Shown piece by piece: positions 57,857-64,000 of a stretch of DNA of 64,000 bases. Within the stretch, counting starts at the first letter, position 1. Each line of letters begins with the position of its first letter. This stretch comes from Klebsiella pneumoniae (lineage in GTDB: Bacteria > Pseudomonadota > Gammaproteobacteria > Pseudomonadales > UBA5518): the NCBI GenBank assembly GCA_945862145.1, contig CAMAXE010000007.1, positions 62,001 to 126,000 of the forward strand, read 5' to 3'. The notes beneath the pieces were generated by a model. The model was not told the DNA's origin. It did no database searches and saw only the letters and a list, made by a program, of their open reading frames with translations. Made by a program: the position numbers and the translations under genes.

Positions 57857-58957
57857 TCATACCACGGTGCCGCCCGACTGCCCGTGTTCCACGTGGAACA
57901 GCCTTAGCTCATGCGGCGGGACCAAGGGCCAACAGTCCTCCAGATCGGACCGCTCCACGCAACTCACCATCACCTGACAGTTCAGGCTACTCAACAACGA
58001 ACACAGGGCCTGTCGGTGCTTGCGATCAAGCTCTGCCGGCAAGTCGTCTACCAGAAACACGCAAGCCCTGCCGCGGGCGCCGGTAAAAATCCTCGCCTGA
58101 GCCACTTTCATGGCACAGACCACCAATTTCTGCTGCCCCCTGGAAAGGACTTCGTCCGCGCTCTGCCCATGAAGACGAAGCCGGATATCAGCACGGTGAG
58201 GGCCACTTCCCGTAAAGCCTCTCTCACGATCCCGATCATGCTGATCGCGCAGAACCTCCAGCAGGCCGCGCTCCTTGTCCCAACCGCGCTGATAGGACAG
58301 TTCGATTCCCTCGATATTCGCCAACTCAGCGAGCGTGGCCGTGAACTGCGGGGAAAAAGCCTCGAAATACTGCCTGCGGAAGCCATCAAGACTCTCGGCA
58401 CTGGCCGAAAGCCGCGTATCCCACGCCTCCAGCTGGTCCGGCGCGATTCTAGCATGGCGCATCAACGCGTTGCGCTGACGCAAAACCCGCTGCACATCGA
58501 GCCACACTCCGTGGAACTCTTGTTCCACGTGGAACACGCCCCAGTCGAGAAACTGCCGACGGCTCTTGGGCCCCCCCTCGAGCAAGTCAAAGGTATCCGA
58601 ATTGATGAGCTGAACTGGAAGGCAGCGGGCTAACTCAGCCGTGTTCTGAACCGTCCTCCCCTGAATACGCCCCTCAAACTCGCCGTCCCGCCGTCTGGCA
58701 ACGCCGATAGACAGCGGGGACGCGTGCTGCGCGTCGATCACCAAGGCGTGAACGACGCAACCACTAGCCTCATGATTGATAACGGGCTCCAGCCTGCTGC
58801 TCCTGAACGAACGCCCCGAGCCCAGCAGGTATACCGCCTCGAGAATGCTCGTCTTCCCACTTCCATTAGCGCCTGCAAACACATTCACGCGTGCCAGATC
58901 GAGCTCTGCGTCGTGAATGTTCCGAAGCTCTTGGATCCTGAGGCGCCGAAGCGACAT
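57857..58957 (-). CDS. recF: DNA replication and repair protein RecF
   Basis: The 366-residue SMC-like ATPase has Walker A GANGSGKTS (29-37), signature-like LSRGQQKLVV and Walker B FLVDDLPAELD. It acts with RecO and RecR to load RecA at gaps. It lies between dnaN (12 bp) and gyrB (24 bp) in the conserved order. Confidence 0.95.
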   Translation of the reverse strand: MSLRRLRIQELRNIHDAELDLARVNVFAGANGSGKTSILEAVYLLGSGRSFRSSRLEPVINHEASGCVVHALVIDAQHASPLSIGVARRRDGEFEGRIQGRTVQNTAELARCLPVQLINSDTFDLLEGGPKSRRQFLDWGVFHVEQEFHGVWLDVQRVLRQRNALMRHARIAPDQLEAWDTRLSASAESLDGFRRQYFEAFSPQFTATLAELANIEGIELSYQRGWDKERGLLEVLRDQHDRDRERGFTGSGPHRADIRLRLHGQSADEVLSRGQQKLVVCAMKVAQARIFTGARGRACVFLVDDLPAELDRKHRQALCSLLSSLNCQVMVSCVERSDLEDCWPLVPPHELRLFHVEHGQSGGTVV

Positions 58958-58969
58958 GCCTGATGGTGT

Positions 58970-60076
58970 TTAGAGGCGCATTGGCATAACGACGTAGAGC
59001 GCGCCGTCGGCCGCAGGATCCTCCATCAGGACACTGCTACTGCCATCCGAAAACTGGATCCGTACAGACTCTCCGGTAAGCACACCCAGAACATCGATCA
59101 AATAACTCACGTTGAAGCCAATCTCCACGCGATCACCGTCGTAATCAACGGCGATGCTCTCTTCGGCCTCTTCTTGCTCCTGATTACTCGCGAGAATCTG
59201 GATCCCGCCCTGATCAATAACCAGGCGCACGCCGCGAAACTTCTCGTTCGACAAGATCGAGGCCCGGCTAAGCGAGTCTCTCAGCTCAGAGCGCGCTGCC
59301 ACGAGGCTGCGCCCCGCCGCCTTGGGCAACACCTTGGTGTAATCCGGAAACTTCCCGTCGACGAGTTTGGAACTGAAAGCATAATCAGGAGTAACCACCC
59401 GGAACAGCGAGCCACCCAGAGATACCCGGGCCTCGGCGTCCGGATCCTGCAGCAGGCGCTGCAGTTCCAGAACACCCTTCCGGGGCAGAATGGCGTGCAT
59501 ATCGGCTTTCACACCGGGCAAATCGGCCTCCAAGGTTGAAAGCGCCAGACGGTGGCCGTCTGTCGCGACCGCACGAAGGCGTTTCGGGGTCAACTCGAAC
59601 AGCGTCCCGTTCAGGTAGTAGCGAACATCCTGCTGAGCCATTGAAAAAGCGGTTCGATCAATAAGACGCTTGAGCTGGCCTTGGGGGACGGCGAACTCGA
59701 CCATCGCTGGCGAATGCTCGATGCTCGGGAAGTCGCTGGCGGGCAGGGTCGACAGCGCAAAGCGACTGCGGCCACAACGCAGATTAAGCCGCTGATCATC
59801 AAGCGAAAACTCAAGGACGCCGGCTTCCGGAAGCGACTTGCAGATATCGGCAAGCTTGCGCGCCGGGACCGTGACCTCGCCGCTCTCTCCGGGCTGACTC
59901 AGACGGATGTGTCCGACAAGCTCGACCTCGAGGTCCGTGCCTGTCAAAGACAAACAATCACCATCGAGCGACAACAGCACGTTCGACAGTACCGGCAGCG
60001 TTTGCCGCCGCTCCACGACCCCCGCAACAAGGTTCAGGGGCTTTAACAGGGCGTCGCGCGAGATCGAAAATTTCAT
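58970..60076 (-). CDS. dnaN: DNA polymerase III beta sliding clamp
   Basis: The 368-residue protein is the normal clamp length (366), starting MKFSISRDALLKPLNLVAGV and ending GALYVVMPMRL, the conserved C-terminus that forms part of the hydrophobic clamp-binding pocket. It tethers replicative polymerase. It lies 39 bp downstream of dnaA. Confidence 0.97.
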   Translation of the reverse strand: MKFSISRDALLKPLNLVAGVVERRQTLPVLSNVLLSLDGDCLSLTGTDLEVELVGHIRLSQPGESGEVTVPARKLADICKSLPEAGVLEFSLDDQRLNLRCGRSRFALSTLPASDFPSIEHSPAMVEFAVPQGQLKRLIDRTAFSMAQQDVRYYLNGTLFELTPKRLRAVATDGHRLALSTLEADLPGVKADMHAILPRKGVLELQRLLQDPDAEARVSLGGSLFRVVTPDYAFSSKLVDGKFPDYTKVLPKAAGRSLVAARSELRDSLSRASILSNEKFRGVRLVIDQGGIQILASNQEQEEAEESIAVDYDGDRVEIGFNVSYLIDVLGVLTGESVRIQFSDGSSSVLMEDPAADGALYVVMPMRL

Positions 60077-60115
60077 GCAAGCAGTCTCCGTCAGGGCTAT
60101 TCAAAAGCCGGCCGC

Positions 60116-61495
60116 TCAGGCCGACAACAACCGGTAAAGATTTTTGTAGTCCTCGTGCATATCCGGGTCAGAATCACGCAACTCTTTGATTTTTCTGCAG
60201 GCATGCAGCACGGTCGTATGGTCACGCCCACCAAAACTATCGCCGATTTCCGGCAAGCTGTGGTTGGTCAGCTCCTTGGACAAAGCCATTGCCAACTGGC
60301 GCGGGCGCGCCACCGACCGACTACGCCGTGCCGACAGAAGATCCGACAGTTTTATCTTGTAATACTCCGCCACGGTGCGTTGGATGTTATCCAGGCTGAT
60401 CTGCCGATCCTGCAAGGCCAGCAGATCCTTGAGCGACTCCCTCACCAGCTCGAGGTCGATCCGCCGATGCGTGAAATGCGCACTGGCGATCACGCGCTTC
60501 AAGGCGCCCTCGAGCTCTCTCACATTGGATTTTATGCGCTGCGCAACAAAAAAGGCGGCCTCTGCCGGAAGATCAACCCCGGCCTGCTCGGCTTTCTTCA
60601 ACAGGATCGCGACCCTGGTCTCCAACTCGGGCGGCTCTACGGCCACCGTCAGCCCCCACCCGAACCGCGACTTGAGGCGCTCCTCAAGGCCGTCGATCTC
60701 TTTGGGGTAGCGATCGCAGGTCAGGATCATCTGTTGCCCACCCTCGAGGAGGGCGTTGAAGGTGTGGAAGAACTCTTCCTGGGATCGCTCCTTGCCGGCA
60801 AAAAACTGGATGTCGTCGATCAACAGCGCATCAACCGATCGGTAATACCGTTTGAAATCATTGATCTGGTTTAACTGCAGGGCCTTGACCATGTCCCCGA
60901 CGAAACGCTCAGAGTGCAAGTAGACAACGCGGGCATTGGGGTCGCCGCCCAGCAAGGCATTGCCCACGGCATGCATGAGGTGCGTCTTGCCCAAGCCAAC
61001 ACCGCCGTATATGAACAGAGGGTTGTAAGCGCCGCCCGGGTTCTGCGCTACCTGCTGTGCGGCGGCTCTGGCGAGCTGGTTGCTCTTGCCTTCGACAAAA
61101 TTCTGAAAGGTGTAGCCCTCGATCAGATAGTGGTGCTGCCTCACGGGCGCCTCTGGCTCAGCACGCCGGGGAGCTGGCACCGCATCAAGCCCAGCCACAC
61201 GAACAAAGGGCGAGCTCACAGCGGGTTTCACAAGCGGAGCGCGGAGAGGCGCATCGCGCCCTGCCGCGTCCAACAGGACGCTCGCTATACGCCCGCCCGA
61301 TATATCGTTCACGATCTGGCGGATACGCTCGATATATTTGTCATGCACCCAATCCTTCACGAAGCGATTCGGGGCGATAAGTTGCAATGCACCCGCGGAC
61401 TCGGTGGCTCGCAGGGGTCTTATCCAGGTGTTGAACTGCTGGGGCGGCATTTCGTCACGCAGAAAGCTACTGCAGCGTTGCCAAGTGACATCCAT
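60116..61495 (-). CDS. dnaA: Chromosomal replication initiator DnaA
   Basis: The 459-residue protein has domain I (1-80), a Pro/Ala-rich linker, AAA+ domain with Walker A GGVGLGKT (164-171), Walker B LLIDDIQF and sensor motifs, and domain IV with the DnaA-box-binding [12 protein letters not shown]. It binds DnaA boxes in the adjacent origin. The ATG 61495 lies about 110 bp from the nearest box on the right. Confidence 0.97.
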   Translation of the reverse strand: MDVTWQRCSSFLRDEMPPQQFNTWIRPLRATESAGALQLIAPNRFVKDWVHDKYIERIRQIVNDISGGRIASVLLDAAGRDAPLRAPLVKPAVSSPFVRVAGLDAVPAPRRAEPEAPVRQHHYLIEGYTFQNFVEGKSNQLARAAAQQVAQNPGGAYNPLFIYGGVGLGKTHLMHAVGNALLGGDPNARVVYLHSERFVGDMVKALQLNQINDFKRYYRSVDALLIDDIQFFAGKERSQEEFFHTFNALLEGGQQMILTCDRYPKEIDGLEERLKSRFGWGLTVAVEPPELETRVAILLKKAEQAGVDLPAEAAFFVAQRIKSNVRELEGALKRVIASAHFTHRRIDLELVRESLKDLLALQDRQISLDNIQRTVAEYYKIKLSDLLSARRSRSVARPRQLAMALSKELTNHSLPEIGDSFGGRDHTTVLHACRKIKELRDSDPDMHEDYKNLYRLLSA

Positions 61496-61599
61496 CAGGT
61501 ATTGCCCTCAAACCCCGCCTTTGACGCGCTTGAAAAAGCACGTCAATGCACTCGAATTATCGTTGTTTGGCCCGTGGAAAACCGGACGACCCCATTCTA

Positions 61600-61910
61600 A
61601 CCTTGTCCACAGAGCTTATCCACACGCTCCACGAAAGAAATTGAATTATTCCATATCATTTTGTTTTTATTATGTTTTATTAAACATCACGCGGTACTGA
61701 ATCACGCTGCGGCGCGGCGCTCAAGCACGCTATTCTGTGGATAACCTGTTTATATCTTATGGGTTTCCTGTGTGATTTCCCTGCGCCCGTTTCCGGGCTT
61801 TTCCGGGACGGCGCCTCCCATCAACAGTTAATCCCTGGTCGCCCACAGGATTTCCACCGCTGGATTTCTTTGGCAAACAACAGCCTGACGTTGTTTTCCA
61901 CATTCTTTCC
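61600..61910. other. Chromosome replication origin (oriC) region with DnaA boxes
   Basis: The 624-bp dnaA-rpmH gap has perfect DnaA boxes TTATCCACA (61616-61624, plus) and TGTGGATAA (61736-61744, minus), near-matches TTGTCCACA (61603-61611) and TTTTCCACA (61894-61902), and an AT-rich stretch (about 61640-61690, TTTTGTTTTTATTATG...) suited to unwinding. Position between dnaA and rpmH equals the Pseudomonas origin. The remainder of the gap (61910-62119) shows no gene, only presumed rpmH promoter sequence. Confidence 0.88.
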
Positions 61911-62119
61911 GGCGGCTGGCCACACGATCTGCTTGGGTCAAGGTCAAAGACCTTGGAGCGTGCCCGAGCCCGGGATGGCACGCCTGTTCACCGTGCGTCC
62001 GGAATATTCCCGCCGGCATCGGCGCCCGCCGGGTTTACCTTAGCCCTTCGAGTTCACTAGAATTCGGCCCCCTTTCAGGTCAAGACACCCCGTTCCCGGG
62101 GCACTGAGGCACGATCACC

Positions 62120-62254
62120 ATGAAGCGCACATTCCAGCCGAGCAATCTCAAGCGCAAACGCACCCACGGTTTTCGTGCCCGTATGGCAACCCGTAACGGC
62201 CGGATCGTCCTGGCGCGCCGCCGGGCCAAGGGCCGCAAGCGGTTGTCGGCCTGA
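62120..62254 (+). CDS. rpmH: 50S ribosomal protein L34
   Basis: The 44-codon frame encodes the highly conserved [20 protein letters not shown] start and the basic RAKGRKRL tail. It is a component of the large ribosomal subunit. It is the first gene rightward of the origin and precedes rnpA by 21 bp, the universal order. Confidence 0.97.
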   Translation: MKRTFQPSNLKRKRTHGFRARMATRNGRIVLARRRAKGRKRLSA

Positions 62255-62275
62255 TCAGCCTTTCCGGGCGAATGC

Positions 62276-62674
62276 ATGGAGAACCGCCGGTTTCCGCGCA
62301 ACGCCCGCTTGCTGCTGCCGGCGCAATTCAGAGCCGTATTCGACAACCCCCCGTTTCGCTTCTCTGCGGGAGAGGTACTGTTGCTGGCTCGACCCAACGA
62401 GTTGGGAGCGCCCAGGCTCGGTGTGGTGGCGCCCAAAAAGGCCTGTAAGCTCGCAACGGGCCGTAACCGCTTCAAGAGACAGGTGCGAGACTCCTACCGT
62501 TTAAGGCAGGATGCGCTCGGCGAGCTGGACATCATCATCCTTGCGCGCGGCGGTATCGCCAAATTAGACAACCCCGGCATCAGGCAACGTCTAGACATTT
62601 TATGGACTCGACTCCTCAAGCGCTCGTCAAAAGCCACAGCACCTCTGTCGCCGTCCGCATCCTCCTCGGCCTGA
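62276..62674 (+). CDS. rnpA: Ribonuclease P protein component
   Basis: The 132-residue basic protein has FPRNARLLLPAQF, LGVVAPKKACKLA and the RNR signature in TGRNRFKRQVRDSYR. It assists RNase P RNA in tRNA 5-prime maturation. It continues 73 bp past the yidD start, an unusually long overlap. The last residues (KATAPLSPSASSSA) are not conserved in the family. Confidence 0.94.
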   Translation: MENRRFPRNARLLLPAQFRAVFDNPPFRFSAGEVLLLARPNELGAPRLGVVAPKKACKLATGRNRFKRQVRDSYRLRQDALGELDIIILARGGIAKLDNPGIRQRLDILWTRLLKRSSKATAPLSPSASSSA

Positions 62675-62898
62675 TTTCTCTCTACCGGCTTTTCCTGAGC
62701 CCCTTCTTGGGACAACATTGCCGCTTCCATCCGAGCTGCTCGCTGTACTGTCGCGAAGCTCTGATCCGACACGGTGCCCTGCGGGGCAGCGGATTAACCT
62801 TGTGGCGTCTGGCCCGCTGCCAACCCTGGGCCGATGGCGGTGAAGATCCTGTCCCGCCACTCCCGTTTCCAACCAGCCTGACGGATACAAGCCACTGA
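62602..62898 (+). CDS. yidD: Membrane protein insertion efficiency factor YidD
   Basis: The 98-residue protein has the YidD core: ISLYRLFLSPFLG, then CRFHPSCSLYCREALIRHG with the conserved cysteines, and ARCQPWADGGEDPVP. It is thought to aid YidC-dependent insertion. Only the ATG 62602 is a plausible start, since no later one precedes the core, forcing the rnpA overlap. Its stop overlaps yidC (TGATG). Confidence 0.93.
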   Translation: MDSTPQALVKSHSTSVAVRILLGLISLYRLFLSPFLGQHCRFHPSCSLYCREALIRHGALRGSGLTLWRLARCQPWADGGEDPVPPLPFPTSLTDTSH

Positions 62899-64000
62899 TG
62901 GATATCCAGCGATACGCTCTCATGATTGCACTGGCGCTGGTCGGCTGGATGCTGCTGGTCGAGTGGAATCGCTTCGAACAGCAACACCTCACATCGCTCA
63001 CCGCACCCGCCACCGAACGCGCCGCCCCGGAGCAAGTCTCCGTAACACCGCCTGATGGCGCTGGTGCACACGACGTACCGGGCACAATGTCGGCGGAACT
63101 GCCGCAACTGACCGCTACAACGCCTGCCACCGCAGAGTCTTCCGCTGCGGCAACGACGGCGAATGCGGCTGGCACCATCCAGATACACACGGACACACTG
63201 AATCTCGAGATATCGCTGCTAGGCGGCGATATCGTGGCAGCCTCGCTGTCCCGGTATTACGCCGAGCTTGGCCGCGCCGACATGCCGTTTCGACTGCTGC
63301 TCCAGAGCCGGGATCGAAACTACACGGCGCAGAGCGGACTGATCGGACCCAACGGCACAGACACCGCCGATGCGCGCCCCCAATACACAGCGACCAGCAC
63401 AAGCTGGAGGCTCGAAGACGGTCAGGACACCCTGACAGTAGACCTGCACCACACCACATCAGATGGCGTGCAAATAACCAAACGCTTCCGTCTCCAGCGA
63501 GGCGCCTATGTCGCCGATATGGAATACCTGATCGACAATAAAAGCGCCAAACCGTGGGAAGCAGCACTGTTCGGGCAACTAAGCCGCGACAACAGTGCCG
63601 ACCCGAGCGCAGCGGGAGGCGCCTTGGGGATCCAACCGTTCGTAGGTTTCGCGACGCGAACAGAGCAAGAGCCGTATCTCAAGTACAAGTTCGACAGCTT
63701 GGACGAAGAGCCTTACAAGGCACAGACCACAGACGGCTGGATCGCCTTGGTGCAACACTATTTCATCAGCGCCTGGATTCCGTCGGCCTCACAAACCAAT
63801 AGCTATCAGATGTTGCGCAGCCAGAGCGGCCAGAACATCGGTCGCTTCACCAGCCCGGCGCTAAGCCTGCAGCCCGGTGCCTCAGGCATCATGAGTGCGC
63901 GCTTCTACGCGGGCCCCAAAGATCAGTACCGCCTGCTGAAAATCGCACCAGGCCTCGAGTTGACCGTGGACTACGGCTGGCTGTGGTGGATCGCACAGCC
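62898..64000 (+). CDS. yidC: Membrane protein insertase YidC (partial, runs off window)
   Basis: The frame is open from ATG 62898 to the window end (367 codons). It has the family's N-terminal helix (ALMIALALVGWMLLVEWNRFE), an Ala/Thr/Pro-rich linker and the periplasmic P1 domain (TDTLNLEISLLGGDI, FISAWIP, SPALSLQPGASG, FYAGPKDQYRLL). It reaches the second helix region (ELTVDYGWLWWIAQ). The insertase helices are outside. It inserts inner-membrane proteins with SecYEG or alone. Confidence 0.97.
   Translation, partial: MDIQRYALMIALALVGWMLLVEWNRFEQQHLTSLTAPATERAAPEQVSVTPPDGAGAHDVPGTMSAELPQLTATTPATAESSAAATTANAAGTIQIHTDTLNLEISLLGGDIVAASLSRYYAELGRADMPFRLLLQSRDRNYTAQSGLIGPNGTDTADARPQYTATSTSWRLEDGQDTLTVDLHHTTSDGVQITKRFRLQRGAYVADMEYLIDNKSAKPWEAALFGQLSRDNSADPSAAGGALGIQPFVGFATRTEQEPYLKYKFDSLDEEPYKAQTTDGWIALVQHYFISAWIPSASQTNSYQMLRSQSGQNIGRFTSPALSLQPGASGIMSARFYAGPKDQYRLLKIAPGLELTVDYGWLWWIAQ

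Overview
The window is a GC-rich chromosomal segment from a gammaproteobacterium, ending at the replication origin. The right end has the arrangement gyrB-recF-dnaN-dnaA (minus strand), then an AT-rich origin with DnaA boxes, then rpmH-rnpA-yidD-yidC (plus strand). Blocks resembling the Pseudomonas origin-proximal region lie further left: aroE-hemF-tsaC, dprA-lysM-def-fmt-rsmB, the aa3 oxidase cluster, znuA/znuCB, and polA/engB with cytochromes c5, c4 and dsbA. Together with abundant acyl-CoA dehydrogenases this suggests a relative of Pseudomonadales/Cellvibrionales such as Halieaceae. That placement is inference from synteny, not a phylogeny.

Layout. 1-2.4 kb is a decaying accessory patch: a frameshifted HI0074/HepT-like remnant, an intact lone AAA ATPase behind AT-rich operator-like repeats, and a broken Fic gene. 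2.4-8.6 kb holds an SDR-type epimerase, an MdlA/MdlB-like heterodimeric ABC exporter, and a divergent ECF sigma / anti-sigma / periplasmic metal-sensor-like trio. 8.6-9.6 kb is an Rpn-family PD-(D/E)XK nuclease with a tetrapeptide repeat tract. 9.8-26.3 kb is a lipid-catabolism region: thiolase plus FadB/J-type bifunctional enzyme plus acyl-CoA dehydrogenase, then a second set (thiolase, SDR, MaoC hydratase, three acyl-CoA dehydrogenases), TesB thioesterase, a patatin-like hydrolase, a ThDP enzyme, GST and SodC. Two arrays of REP-like palindromes (14.4-14.6 and 26.65-26.83 kb) lie within and at the end of it.

26.8-34.6 kb is DsbA, cytochromes c4 and c5, EngB, PolA and the Znu zinc importer. 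34.6-42.3 kb is the complete set of aa3-type cytochrome c oxidase subunits I-III with assembly factors (Cox11, SURF1, SCO1, heme O synthase), but no heme A synthase gene. 42.5-54.4 kb is housekeeping: YheV, an AroE-GNAT fusion, HemF, TsaC, PurE, DprA, a LysM protein, Def, Fmt, RsmB and glycyl-tRNA synthetase. A truncated gmhB remnant and plsC precede gyrB.

Recurring theme: several conserved neighbourhoods have lost a member relative to Pseudomonas-type order (zur between znuA and znuC, ctaA beside ctaB, trkA after rsmB, most of gmhB). The most unusual intact gene is the AroE-GNAT fusion. I saw no rRNA, tRNA, CRISPR array, prophage or complete insertion sequence. All coordinates, motif positions and similarities were read by eye; no database search was run.
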